Numbered from the stretch's first letter, positions 44,649 through 56,600 are shown. The stretch is 64,000 nt of DNA from Acanthopleura granulata (GCA_016165875.1 JABBOT010000037.1:2564403-2628402), one strand, 5' to 3'. Notes: generated by a model from the sequence alone, not told the origin. A program made the numbers and translations.

Positions 44649-45142
44649 TTAGCAGTGGAAGGTATGGGAGTATAATACGGAGTATTTGTCAACACATAAG
44701 TTACATAGGTAAAACCAGACTGATATTATTGCATCTGCCAAGCAGGACTCTGAAGTGCTAAGTGGATGTTTCAAAATTTTAAATGTCTTAGCCAGACCTA
44801 TAACTCGTTCCACATGTGCCCTTTTACTAGCTATTTTTCTGTCGCACAGGACAGGGTTATTGAACATTGTTTTTCTTGACATAGAACTGGAATGTTCACA
44901 TGAACCTGATATGGTATAAACAAGTCTTGAGCATTAAAGCCTTTGTCTGCCATCAGCGAGTCTCCTGGGTCACGCTTAGTGAGGAGAGCACTTCTCTCAC
45001 GAACTTGACGATCATTGGCAGCACCACCAAATACATCTGACACATAACTGACTAAGCTTCCAGGTGTAATACCAACAAGAACCTTTGCTGTATTTCTCCT
45101 CTTATAATTGGAATAAGTTCCTTGCTGAAGGATCATTAACAA
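44649..45142 (-). pseudogene. DDE_Tnp_4 transposase C-terminal part
   Basis: QQGTYSNYKRRNTAKVLVGI, VFGGAANDRQV, GDSLMADKGFNAQDLF and KRAHVERVIGLAKTFKIL follow the DDE_Tnp_4 pattern (TYS-x-YK-x2-NT-x-K; second D in MADKGF; E in VER). Broken by a frameshift near 44,880. The N-terminal half with the first D is missing, because Gypsy-derived sequence begins directly upstream at about 45,102. The intact protein would cut and paste a Harbinger/ISL2EU-like element. Confidence 0.65.
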
Positions 45143-45892
45143 CAGTGACTAAAGCTCGGGCTCCAATTACACCCTTCTTGCAGTATAAATCTTCATTAGG
45201 CTCAAATAATCCAGAACAACCTTCAAGAAAACCATCGTGGACTTGAGCCATAAAAACAGATTGGGAATTCACATTTAATTCGACATAAGTGAAGGCGCAA
45301 ACCGTGCTAGCACCGGTTAGATTATACTTCTTTTGTAGCTTAATAATGTCCGAACCTCGAAGTTGGAACGTGCCGTCATCAAAATTAATATGACCACCAT
45401 AGGTAGACAAGAAATCAGTACCTAATGACTTCATTTGTCAAATCCGCTACGACATATACCTTATGGAGAACATGTGACTTATTTATCTCTAATGGTACGG
45501 ACAACGTGCCTAATATCTTGATAACAGACCCCAGAAACGACGGTAGGCATGTCAGAAGCTGTAAGAGGGAACATTCTTAGCGTTGGATCCCAAAGTCTGA
45601 ACACATTTAGAATAACATTTATCCCAGCATCCGTGTCTAGAAGAACAGAGACAGTTGAGTCACTAACCTTAGCACAAACAGAGCTAGCAATTACAGCAAT
45701 TACCTTCTTTGTTTCAGTTACATTTCCGGATTCCACAGGTATGTCGGCATTGACTGGTTCTCCAAATGAATTCTTGGTGTGACGTCTGTGTCTCTTAAAG
45801 AGATTAACAAAGCTGTTGGAACTGAGCAACGTTGTAACCAGTTCCTTTCCAACATTTACAATAACAGTAAGCGCAATGATGATGAGACTCAA
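45102..45892 (-). pseudogene. Gypsy-like retrotransposon protease-to-RT linker remnant
   Basis: 45,892-45,479 contains VSVLLDTDAGINVI, close to the retropepsin LLDTGA motif but with the active-site glycine changed to aspartate. 45,434-45,102 contains LGTDFLSTYGGHINFDDGTF, EPNEDLY and ARALV, typical of the stretch between protease and reverse transcriptase in Gypsy polyproteins. Truncated where the transposase begins, and interrupted by stops around 45,440-45,475. Confidence 0.5.
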
Positions 45893-46404
45893 TAGATGAA
45901 CAATGGCATTGGGCAGAGGCTCGAGTTAGAATCACTTATCGTCCCACAGTCAGCACAGTTACCTTGCAGACCGTTTGGATTTACATGAGTAGGCGGAAGT
46001 TGCAGGGTGCCTTTGTTAAGTTAATAGTGGTTGTTCCAAGGGATTTGGGGACGCTAGCATCCGTTTGCATACCTAGTACTTTAAAGCTTCTCTCGGGGGT
46101 GCTATTTCCAGAATTACATTATTTTGAAAAGCGATTTTACCTGGGGCAATGTGATTAAGATTAGAGTTACCCGAATTTCTTAAAGAAGAATGCTGAGACT
46201 GATGGGTGTCTAGGATTTAGCTTAACCCGGGTGGATTTGCCACTGATGGCGAAGCTAGCCTTTGCACTTACCCTAGATATCCTCCTGAGATCCAGAGTAA
46301 TATTTTTTTCTTATATTGCATTTCAGGTGAGATTATATGTACATTTGACCAGTTTTTGTCATCTATGACCATTTTTAAATGGCTCCCTGCCAAATAGGTT
46401 ATCC

Positions 46405-48810
46405 TTAATGTGTCCACGTGTGTGGACATTGGAGTTCAAGTTACCGGAAATAACTCCAATGTCCACATATGTGGACATTAAATAAGGAACAATAAAACAG
46501 TCATAAAGAACGCAAATTGTTTAATGAAGTTAGTCATTCCCATACTACATCATAACAGTGTTCAATGAAAGCCTATGTTTACAAACAGCTTACAGTGTGT
46601 AGGGTAAATTATTTGTGAAATTGTTCAAAACATTCTCTGATGCACAGAAACACATTGCATGTCGTGCACATTATGCGACTCTTTCCACCTTTACAGTCCG
46701 GATGTCGGCACCTTGCTGCATTCTTTAACTCTGCAAATCTGGGCATGTGAAGAGCTTGTTGCTTGCGTGCAGGACCTGGTGGCAATGCAACTCGCTTTCT
46801 AGGTGGGCCATCTATTGTATCATCGTCATTGGCTATTCCAGTAGGGTACAAAAGATACTCACTTACGGCTATGCGGAAATCTATAAATTGCCTCAGACGA
46901 CCTTTGGGAGTTCCACCAATGGTTAACTCCTGTCGCTCCTGAACCCAAGCGTTTACTAGAGATAAATCTATTATGTGCAAGATTGTTCTAATTGTCCACT
47001 TTTTAGTGCGTGCATTTATGCGATAATAGGAGATCATTCGGTCGCTAAGATCAACCCCGCCAATTTTGTCATTATATTCTTTGATTATAGCTGGTCGAGG
47101 GACATCAACGTAAGCTTTTTCCTCCTTAGACCATCGCCTACATTTATTTTGAGGGTCGGCTCCAAATTCACTGGATGCAGACAGGACCTGTTTGTTGTCG
47201 TACCACTGGATGATACAAACTTTATTGTCTTCTCGGGTAATTTCATTGACAGAGCCCCTGCCTTCGCGTTTCATTTCATCATCAGCCTTCAAGTGACGCT
47301 TTGCCATCTTCGGCACAAAATTTTTCATGATGGTACCGGTAACCATTATGTTTTTCTGAAGCAAGTGATCTATGAGAGGTATACTAGTGAAATATCTGTC
47401 GACAAAGAGGGAACTATTCATAGGAACACTTCGAGTCAGTCTCAAGACTGCCAGGCCACCGATGGATAGGTTTGACGTCCCAGCATCAGGGAAAAAGTTT
47501 TTACCCTGGAAGATTTCGAAATCCAATACTTCCCCAGACGGAGAAGCCAAAACAAAGTTCTTTAAGCCAGTTGGATATTGCTTTCCTCGGATGTGCTGGC
47601 GGACACTCACATGCCGGCGGATGTGCTGGCGGACACATAAATGGAATCATCTGTTCATCAATACACACGCTTTGTGGTCTTGGTATTTGTAAGCACGCTT
47701 CCTTAATGCCATCCAGGAATGGACGAATGTTCCAGAGTTTATCTCTTTGTTTTTCATCTTCTGGGACATTAATATCATCAACAACTTTTAGGTTAGCGCG
47801 GATTTTGAAGAAACGCGTTCTACTCACAGGTTGTTTAATTGCAGGGACCCCAGTGCTGTTGGCCCAGTACATCCTGATTCTAGGGTATTTTAAACAACCC
47901 ATCATAATATTTATTCCAATGAATTTTCTTATCTCATCTACAGTAACATCCAATGAGCGGCCAAGGTTCTGAACTGATGTCTGGTTAGTTGCATTGACAA
48001 TCTGCTCCAGTAAATCAGTGTTCACATACTGGCTAAAGTAGTCTGCTGGAGTCCAGTTTAGCCGGTCTCAGTCAATCGCATTGTCAGTTGGATTGGTGGC
48101 TCTTACAGGAAAAGTGTGAGAGAACTTCCCTCTTGTCCAGTCTAACTGGCTGTTACGCTCTGGGGCTCTACTCCTACCTCGTCCACCTATGCCTCGCCTG
48201 CTTTTTGGCCGGCCTCTAACTCCGTTTCCTCTGCTAGTACTAGGTGTTTGATTAGCATGATAATCAGTCTCTGAATCTGTCTCACTACCGCCACTATCAC
48301 TTGGCTGAAACTCAGGATCAATGTCTGAATCCTGTGCACCGTCATCTATGACACCATCATCTTCACCATCTGACAGGTCTATATCAGAATCATCCAGAAG
48401 ATCTAATACTTCCTCTGCCGAAAGTCGTTTTTTCTCAGCTAAATAAAAATAAAATAAAAGACTGAGTTTTAGTGTTATAAAATCTGATGGAATACAATTT
48501 GACTGTTGAAGTATTTCATTCTTTTTGTTCCATGAATTTAATTTGATAGAGATTATTATTATTAGATTAATTAAAAATTGATTTTTTGTACACCACATTA
48601 ACATATTGTGATGCCTCAACAACAACAACATTATCACAGTGCCCCCAAGTAATACATGAAATCGCATTAGACGGTTTGATAGCGCTTCTTGATAAAACAT
48701 ATAAACATTACCCATGTTGAATTGATACCCCTCTAAGACCCAATGTCCACAGACGAGCTCTCGAAATTATATACTCGAGTCCCACTGTCCACAGTTGTGG
48801 ACAACATTAA
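46405..48810 (-). mobile_element. piggyBac element 1
   Basis: TTAA at 46,405-46,408 and 48,807-48,810. Left end TGTGTCCACGTGTGTGGACA; right end, inverted, TGTTGTCCACAACTGTGGAC. Additional GTCCAC(A)TATGTGGAC-type palindromes lie at 46,470-46,482 and 48,744. It holds one minus-strand transposase gene. Confidence 0.75.
46609..48715 (-). pseudogene. piggyBac transposase 1, spliced, one stop and one frameshift
   Basis: A four-base first coding exon (ATGG, 48,715-48,712) with donor GTAATG and an acceptor (TTTATTTAG, exon 2 from 48,438) gives an N terminus starting MAEKKRLSAEEVLDLL. An acidic region follows, then the core (IDEQMIPF, FVDRYFTS, GGVDLSDRM with the DDD aspartates) and a C-terminal RING-like zinc finger (CRHPDCKGG ... 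CTTCNVFLC). A TGA at 48,068-48,070 and an indel near 47,590-47,640, where a 19-bp sequence (CGGATGTGCTGGCGGACAC) is repeated at 47,588 and 47,618, break it. Inactive as read, but recently so. Confidence 0.75.
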
Positions 48811-49076
48811 AACGTCTCTTAAATCTAATTATTAAAAACTGCTAGCCTAAAACACGTAATGCACTATTAAAATGGGTTAGTTTATGCATCTGAAAACAGT
48901 AATGACACCTGCAAACAAAATCAGAAAGTTTGTTAATTCTTGACTTACTTTCAGCCCTCCGGCCTTCAACCGCTTCAGGATTGCACGCCATCATCTCTTC
49001 TTACCTCCACACAGAAGAGTTCACCGATCTAGTTATAGCAAACTTCGCTCTCTTTCAACACGAAAACGCTCTTTTT

Positions 49077-49341
49077 TCAAGCTGACTGCGTTTCCCAGCG
49101 ATTTCGATCATCTTCTATTCGAGTCATTGTTTCTTCAAGGTTGTACCGTGTTTCTTCTGCGTTACGGCGCGATCTTTCTTGAGAGAACCATTCTCTATTG
49201 AGCAGGTTTATCTTTTCTAGTAACTGGTTCCGTGCCGTCAGGTACATCAGAACTTGTATAGTGTAGCAGTACTTGTGGCGTGCAAGGTTCGTACCGGTCC
49301 AAGGTCTGTTTCTTCCTGATTGACTGGACGACCTCCATCAT
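49077..49341 (-). pseudogene. Coiled-coil open frame, unknown
   Basis: ATG at 49,341 gives MMEVVQSIRKKQTLDRYEP. From ATG at 49,247 another frame gives 56 aa of charged helix (LTARNQLLEKINLLNREW, EETRYNLEETMTRIEDD). The two look like one protein split by a frameshift. Outside the piggyBac ends. Could be a DNA-transposon accessory protein or host remnant. Confidence 0.3.
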
Positions 49342-50004
49342 TCGCTCCTGTGCTACAATTATAGACAAATGTGAAAACAGTTACTTGGCAAAAAGGGTTG
49401 AATAATTAGAGATTGTATATTAACAGAAATGTCAGCTGTGTATATAAAACCTTACTTTATTTATTTAAATCAGGGTACATTTAATGGGATTGTATACCGA
49501 GCAGCGTGCGATGTCAGTAATGTTGATGCTTGGTTTCCTTTATTATCAAGTAACAAACCTGTTAATGCAGTTACGAGGTCAGACATAGCATTGAAGGCAG
49601 ACAAAGAAACATTTTGGTACAGTTCAGATTTTGGTCTTCAGTTAGGCAAATGTTATCCGTTTTCTGAAAATAAGCGGTCTGAAACCATTTGTGATAGTTC
49701 AAAAAACAATTTCTGGTCTTATTGAGGCAAAGATGTACATCACACTTAGCCATGATCATTCATTCGTTCATTCTTTCCTTGGTTTTGGGGGTTGGTGTTA
49801 TTTGTCGTTTTTGGAAACTGGTCTTGCGGTTATCAACCCGGAACGCACATACTGGTTGAAGGCTAGTATACGAATATCAGTTTCGCCACCTAGATTTGTA
49901 TTCGGGGCCATACTGTGCAAGCCAACTTCAAGCTGAAGGACATAGCGCCGGTCTCTTTTTCCAGAATCAACTCCTTGACTTCTTCCACAGTCAAAAGTGA
50001 TATT

Positions 50005-50735
50005 TGATCTACGTAAACATAAAAAATACAACACAAATTCTCTTACAATTCAACAATTTTATTCCGAAATTAAGGTGAATTATACAGATTATAAATTTGT
50101 ATATACTGACGGGTCGAGGGATGGGGACAGAGTTGTATCTGCGGCTGTATTAGAACAGCGAATGACTTCTCTTCGTCTTCCATCCTCAACCTTTTCTGCC
50201 AAGGCCAGAGCTATCTTTCTGGCTTTATTATGTTTCTTCTGGGTATGTCCAGAAAGAGATTACATGCAGTGACTCGTTATCTAGCCTTTTGTCAGTTCAG
50301 AACAAGGAATTTAAAAATCTGTTCATACTGGAAACATTAGCCTTACTTAAAAAGTTAATTAAAAGAGATGTTATTGTAGATAAAAGATGTTATGTTCTGT
50401 TGAACGAAGTCGTAGACATGTAGACTAAAGCTGCCTTAAACCTGTTTCGAAGACTGAAAACCTTGTACTGATTTTAAGTGTGATATACTTGAATGTATCC
50501 GTCGCTTTTGGTAGAGTGAATGGCACCTGCAAGTCCATAATTAGCTGCATGCTATTCACCTTGTCCTAAGATATAATTCCTGTTTCATCATACATGTATG
50601 AATTCTGAAATTACTGGTGTTTTTCGGTTTTAACCGAAGTTATGTTGTTTTATCTGGTGGTAAACACGTCTGTCTGTTTAATTTGTTTTTGTATACTCCC
50701 ACTATCGTCTCTCAAACCACTTACTGAATCCTGCT
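50005..50735 (+). mobile_element. LINE fragment: RNase H part and 3' UTR of subfamily 2
   Basis: 50,040-50,275 encodes FVYTDGSRDGDRVVSAAVLE and AKARAIFLAL, the RNase H start matching copy B. Frames then break. 50,590-50,735 is a 3' UTR identical in layout to 1,095-1,245. The piggyBac at 50,736 splits it from its tail at 53,716. Confidence 0.7.
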
Positions 50736-53719
50736 TTAACCCTCTAGAGCCCGCTGGTATTACAGAGAGAGGGAAAAATATATACCTGGCAGATTTTTGT
50801 CTTTTTGGGGTTCAATTAGAGGAATATATGAACATTTTTGAATTTTTTGATAATTAAAGCATCTGCCTGTCATGGGTCACCCGTGACCCACTGGGTCAAA
50901 ATAGAAGCAAAAGCTGATGTAAACTTGAAAAACACAGGTTTCATTGACATACACTAAACAAAGCTTACAGAATAAGACAGAAAACTTTGCATGAACTTTG
51001 ATCAAAACTAAGTATTTTGCATGATTTAATAGCCTCCTGGCGAAATGTGCATAATCAAATTTTTACACACGACTAAAAGTTCACGATGTTTTCAAATTGT
51101 TCAGGTTTTCAATTGCTTTTATTTTCCAGTCCAGTCAGTCTAACACAAAACACTTCAATTGTTACTAAATGCAAGCTACTACATGTAAGTGTCAGAGTTC
51201 ACAGATATGTCCTACACGTGATACTCTTTGAAGCAGTTCCAGTTTTCAGTGAAGCAAAGGGGTACGCCACACTTTTCACAGTTTGTGTCAGTCTTGATCT
51301 GGCAAATGGCACAGCGGCAACGCTTGTCAATTTTGACTGGCCAGTGGGCGAATTGATCCTTCCGTGCATCTTTGCTCGGGGGAATGCGGACTCTCTTAGG
51401 CTGAGGAGTAGGGTTTGGACTGTCCGGTCTGTCATGTGATGGTCTTCCACGCTTTTTAGGGGCGTTGACCTCTACCGACCCGCTTGCAATTTGGGCCTGA
51501 AATCTTCTGAGAATAAGTGGCTTGTCTAATCCCTGCAGTTGACAGTCTCGGCGATACCAAAGCCACGCATTCACTACTGCTAGCTGGATACAATGCCAAA
51601 AAACGTACATGTACCATCTGCGTGACTTCAGCAGGAACTTGTAGCGTGCTACGCAGGAATCCAACAGGTCGATTCCACCCATGTTGCTGTTGTACTCTTT
51701 TACGATTTGAGGTCTAGATACATCTTTGTACTCTTTTTGGGTTTTGTCCCATCGCTTGGCAGTGTCAAGTGGAAGGGTAACGACAGAAGTGGACATCAGG
51801 GTCACCATTTTCGTGTCAAACCAGCGAACACATACTATGTTGGTGTCCTGTTCAACCTTGTAGTCAGATGTATCACGACCAAGCTTAGAGAGTTCTTTCT
51901 CATTTTTCAAACTACATCCATGTAGGCGATTTGCTCTGACGGTTCCAGTATACTGAAATCCGTCCTGCTTCAGTTTCTCCAACAGCCCAACAGAGGTAAA
52001 GAGATTGTCAGCAAACAACTTGTAGTTTTTGTGTGACGGGAGTGTGTTGCTCAATTTTCTTACAACATTGCCAGCAACACCAAGGGGACTTTTATCCCTG
52101 TTTGCCCCAGCTTTGCCTTGATATACCTCAAAATCATGAAGCATGCCACTTTTACTGCAACGGCACCAAATTTTGAAACCCCAGGGGTTGGATTTACCAC
52201 GTAGGTATTGCTTTATGTGACTGTAACGGCCGTGAATGGAACCATCGTTTCGTCAAGAGCTTGGTTTTCCTCAGGAGTTACAAGAAGGCATTGATCTCGA
52301 AACTTGTCCAGAAAGGGTCGAATTTTCCAGAGTTTGTCAGTTTTTGCCTGCTCCGGAACTTGCTCATTATCAACGAAATGGATGGTTCTAAGAAGAAGCT
52401 GAAACCTGTTCCTCCCCATTATATCCGCAACGGGATCATAACGAGTGTCTATTTCAAAGTACACTCTGACGCAGGCATTTGTACAATTCCCATACGGAGA
52501 ACCATTCCTATGACCTGTTCAATCTCCTTGACTCTGGTGTTAACACAGTTGCCAGTTTTCTGGATGCTGTACTGGTTAGTGTACTGCATCACGAGTTCCA
52601 GCATATCATGCGTTATGAATCTGCGGAAGTATTGCAGTGGAGAGTGGCGTTGCCCCGCGTCTTCAACAATAGGTGTAGCTAACGGAGGACCACTAAATGT
52701 AAGGTCTGGAGGCTCAAAGTCCATTTTACGCCACCTGTACGCCTTTCCAGCAGTTTTCTTTCCACTTGGACCTGTTACGAAGTTCGCCAATGGCTCATCA
52801 TCATCTTCGCTAGATGAGTTCTCATCACTTGAGACTTCAGGGTCATTTTGGTCATTTGCTGCTACTGTATAATCGTCATCATCATCATCACTTTCGCTCT
52901 CATCTCCAAAATCACTGTCATTGCCGTTATTCAGAATCTCCAAGACGTCTTTCACACACAGGCGAGTTTTACGGAGATCTCTGGAAACCATACTGCAAAA
53001 TAATAAAACAAAACACTCTTTGTTCACTTCACTTTACACCTGCTATTGATGTTTACAATACCATATAAAAAAGCTACACTGCTACCTCTCCAAGCATATG
53101 AGATACGCAAGAACAAAATTTTGATGAAGATTATTAACTACAGTCTGTTATTTGTAAACAAGTTTCTTTATTTATCCACCTATTTACTCTTTATATTTCT
53201 TGGTGTTCATTTATTTCATACAAAAAAAAAACAAATAATTGTCCATGGTCCAACAGAGAGAATATTTAAACTGCAGTAGTTTGTACCCAATGGGTCATAT
53301 TTGACCCTAGCAACGAGGACTCTCAGCCCAATGGGTCACCTATGACCCAACCAAATTACAAAATTTTTATCTGAGAGCTGCTGTGTTATCCAGGGTTTTA
53401 ATGTATGTAAATGTATTCAAATATCATCAATTTGAAATGCTACTAGGTTTATTAGGAAAAAGACTCACCTTGTGAGGAAGAACAGGTGTACTTGTGACAA
53501 GTGTTGGGCGATCAACATCCTCACATGGAAGCTGCCATCTTGGATTGCAGTAGATGCTCCCTAAGCGCCCTCTATTGTCATTTATGGAAACTAAAATAGG
53601 GCCGCGGGTGGAACACCGGGCTTTGGTGGCACCAAGGACTTGCTTGAAGAAAATTTTAGCTACATTTATTCATTAAAGGGTATGGGTCACATTTGACCTC
53701 TGGGGCTCTAGAGGGTTAA
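50736..53719 (-). mobile_element. piggyBac element 2
   Basis: TTAA at 50,736-50,739 and 53,716-53,719, with perfect 13-bp terminal inverted repeats CCCTCTAGAGCCC just inside. Subterminal GGGTCA(C/T)-TGACCC palindromes lie at 50,874-50,896 and 53,293-53,352. Inserted into the LINE-derived repeat whose empty copy is at 1,090-1,310. Confidence 0.88.
51212..52991 (-). pseudogene. piggyBac transposase 2, two frameshifts
   Basis: ATG at 52,991 directly after an acceptor (TTTTGCAG), so a non-coding first exon is likely. Acidic N terminus (SDFGDESESDDDDDD), then DDE core pieces: ALDETMVPF, LFADNLFTSV, MGGIDLLDSCVARYKF. C-terminal zinc finger CAICQ ... CEKCGVPLCF. Frames change near 52,455 and 52,238, each by a single-base indel. 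The C-terminal 310 residues are continuous. Confidence 0.8.
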
Positions 53720-54515
53720 ACATCTCCTTAACCGATGTCCCTGGAAAGCGGCCATGTGGCGTAACATCAGAATCATTCACTCATTCTCCACAGTTTCTGC
53801 GAGCTGAGAGTTGACTGAAAAACCGACCAGATCTTCTCTCCCCAAAGTGGTTGTTGCTCGACACACTGGACATGAACGTCCTTACTCCCCGTGCTGCATG
53901 AGGCCTCACCTGTCCCCAGGTTTACACTTGTCAACATAGATCAAGCCATAGATTGTGCACAGAAGCTGTGTTCACAAGGCAACATTAAAGGCTCCTAAAA
54001 AATTTCCACACATGCTCAACATGTGAGAACGCCTTCCTCATTACCTTCATTTCAGCCAATATTGACCTGATCGGGTTTTCTGTGAAATAAAGACAGCAAT
54101 TTAATATATTTTATATTCTTTTGGATACCAAGTCACACTGATACCCACGGGATCACTGTCGTAGACAAGGACGCAACAGCTGTCATACATAAACCGTTGT
54201 CAAGAGTTCAAATCCCGTACACTGACTTTAAGGCTGATATTCTTAAATACATTCGTCGCCTTTCGCAGGTTGAATGGGATATGCAGGCCCACAATGTGTT
54301 GCATGAGGCCTCATGTGTCCCTACAGATTTACACTTCTCAACATACAAATCAGTACACTGTCCACAGAAAGTGTGTTGACAAGGCAACACTACAGGTTCG
54401 TGAAAAATTTCTACCCAGAGAACCTTTTACTGATTTGCTTCCTTTCAGCCATTATTCACTAGATCGGCTCTTCTCTGAAAATATTTTACATTTTCTTGGA
54501 TAAAAAGGCACATTC
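53720..54515 (+). repeat. Dispersed repeat blocks with an RNase H scrap
   Basis: 53,795-54,130 matches 1,310-1,650, and 54,290-54,500 is a further diverged copy (TGCATGAGGCCTCAT). Between them, 54,150-54,290 encodes VVDKDATAVIH and YTDFKADILKYIRRLSQVEW, the end of a LINE RNase H domain. So the block is probably a LINE subfamily 3' region. Confidence 0.55.
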
Positions 54516-54519
54516 ATAT

Positions 54520-55594
54520 CCCTCCTGTGGCGTTCCCGGGAGTGAAAAGAAAACGGCCCCAGTTCTCTAGGCAAGCTTGTCGTACAAGGCGACTAAAAGG
54601 GCCACCTGTTTGCTGTGGGTTGCGACCCGTGATGGGGGAGGACGAGATCTTGAGAGATCCTCACGCCCAACACTCCACTTCGGCCCTTATTTCTCCAAAG
54701 ACGGGCGATCAGATGACCCGCTCCGATCAATCGGCTGGTCACGCCTTCCCTCTGCGTGGTTCCAAAATTTCTCCATATGAACGCTTTTTAGAGAACAAGT
54801 GATTTTCCTTAAATTTCCTTAGTGAGATTACGTTTGAGGCGGTGGCTGTAGGGTCAATCAAGTAGTTCATGTGTGATGTGCTACCTCCTTCATAGGGTGG
54901 GTGATGGAGGAGCTCGGGTGGGGAATGGGGTGTGCATATTAAGGCCATATATTTGAGTATACCCCATGTGGAATCCTTGGTGTCTTTCCTGCTGGGTATC
55001 CCCAGGTTGAGGCATCGCCCTTGTTGGCACTCCGTGGTGGGTGGGGAACACGTGCGGTGAATCCCTAATTATTTATTATGAATTCCCTAAATCTTTCAAA
55101 AAATGTCTCCAATATTCGATCGTCTCAGCCAATCTCAGGTATTGATAAAAAGAGAAAGCTGGAGACTTTATCAGATCATCTAGACATCGGACAGGAAAGT
55201 TGGCCTGCTTTTATTGTTCTCTCAACAAAGAGTGAACAAAAGCCGGCCTCTAAAATACATCCTTTTCTTTTGAAGAGGGCTGTGGAGGGTGCAGCAGGCA
55301 CTTTAAAAAATGTTCAAAAGCTGCGATCCGGAGACATCGAATGTCTCCGGAAACAACAATCTAAAAATTAAAATACTATCATTAAATAAAATTTCCGATA
55401 TATCTGTTTTTACATCCCCTCACAATACCCTGAACAGTTGTCAGGGAATAATACGTGACAGGGATGGGGATATCTTCGACCTATCTGAAGAAGAAATCTG
55501 TACAGAATTAAAACCACATGTTGTTGTCACAGTGAAGCATTTCACAACAAAAAAAGCTGGCAACATCCTCAAATTAAACACATACCACGGGTAA
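54520..55594 (+). mobile_element. LINE copy C: 5' UTR and start of ORF1
   Basis: Full 5' UTR (54,520-55,077), then ORF1 from ATG at 55,078 (NSLNLSKNVSNIRSSQPISG) with a frameshift near 55,350, ending abruptly at about 55,594 in the codons equivalent to KFNTY of copy B. The virus-like region starts there, suggesting that either the LINE was interrupted or a rearrangement joined them. Confidence 0.75.
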
Positions 55595-55949
55595 CACTAC
55601 GCCGTGCGTGCAATATTATCCCCTTAGTTACAGCCGGTTGACTGCGCATAGAATGCATGAAATTAGATATTTTTTACTAGCGCGCGAACTTGACCATTGG
55701 TGTGCTTTTCTCCCCCCCCCCCTTAACCCGATTGGCGCTTTACTCACTGGTTTTTTTTTCTGATTGGCTAATTGGATGTTCTGTTTTAATGTTTGGCTCG
55801 TTACCGGTGGGACCCCCGACAGATGTACCCAATGTATACTGACTGGTGTGGGTGTGGGTTGTAACTGCATGGCCGATACTATGCCCCTGGGAATGGGTGA
55901 GGGCGCTGTGTTGAGTCCGAAGGACTGTTTGTAGTGCAAAGATAGGAAA

Positions 55950-55989
55950 GTTTTCTTTCGACGGAATGGTTGGCCCTGAAAAAAGGGCC
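55950..55989 (-). terminator. Histone-type 3' stem-loop, fourth copy
   Basis: Minus strand GGCCCT-TTTTTC-AGGGCC (55,989-55,972) flanked by CAAC and AACCA, then CGTCGAAAGAAAAC (purine-rich, about 55,950-55,963). Its loop is two T longer than the standard four-base loop. Lies 28 nt past the stop of the gene at 56,017. Confidence 0.7.
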
Positions 55990-56016
55990 GTTGAAAAAAA
56001 AAAGGGGGTGGGCGCC

Positions 56017-56247
56017 TTACTGGCCGAACAGCTCGTCCATTGTGATGTCTGGGAATCCCGTGTACAGTTCGATAATGGCCGTGTTTAGCGCCTGTTGAGA
56101 AGCGGCCAATCGATCTTTCAGCGTTTCCAGCATCACATCTTTGGCGACGTTTTGGGTGTTCGGCCACGCGGCCTCCACGATCTCAATCCCTTTGCTGTAG
56201 TGCCGTATATCATCCTTCAACTTTTCAATCTTTTCGAGGCAATTCAT
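56017..56247 (-). CDS. Small helical protein with histone-type mRNA end
   Basis: 76 aa from ATG at 56,247 (MNCLEKIEKLKDDIRHYSKG). Almost all helical, with two predicted helices split by WPNTQNV, ending FPDITMDELFGQ. No family recognised. Promoter on the same strand: TATAAAAA at 56,317-56,324 and CCATTC at 56,287-56,292, giving a 5' UTR of about 45 nt. The 3' hairpin replaces any AATAAA. It has the same organisation as the genes at 19,346 and 20,140, although sequence similarity is marginal. Confidence 0.6.
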   Translation of the reverse strand: MNCLEKIEKLKDDIRHYSKGIEIVEAAWPNTQNVAKDVMLETLKDRLAASQQALNTAIIELYTGFPDITMDELFGQ

Positions 56248-56280
56248 CGTCAATGGGGTAGCTCGTTCTGGTGGATCTGC

Positions 56281-56600
56281 TGCGGCGAATGGTAGCTGGA
56301 TGAGTGCTCGCTCGCCTTTTTATACGCCGTAGGGGGGTGGGGGGGGGGTTGTCGCTGCAGCGAGTGACCAGCCAATCACCGCATTCGTCGCGGCGCCTCA
56401 TTTGGGTATGCATTGGTATGCATCCGCGACAATCTGCATGACTATACGTGACCGGCGAATGGTAGCTGGATGAGTGTTCGCTCGCCTTTTTATACGCCGT
56501 AGGGGGGAGTGGGGGTGGGGTTGTCGCTGCAGCGATTGACGAGCCAAATCACCGCATTCGTCGTGGCGCCTCATTTGGGTATGCATCCGCGACAATCTGC
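56281..56600 (-). promoter_or_regulatory. Duplicated TATA promoter
   Basis: Two tandem copies, about 56,281-56,420 and 56,455-56,600, share GAATGGTAGCTGGATGAGTG, CTCGCCTTTTTATACGCCGT, TTGTCGCTGCAGCGA and CGCCTCATTTGGGTATGCAT. The minus-strand TATA boxes are at 56,317-56,324 and 56,487-56,494. The outer copy would start transcripts about 170 nt further upstream. Confidence 0.65.

Noticed and set aside
48950..48994. Upstream first exon for piggyBac 1 (ATGATGGCGTGC, donor GTAAGT)
   Set aside because: It lies outside the TTAA-bounded element, and a good start with splice sites exists inside it at 48,715.
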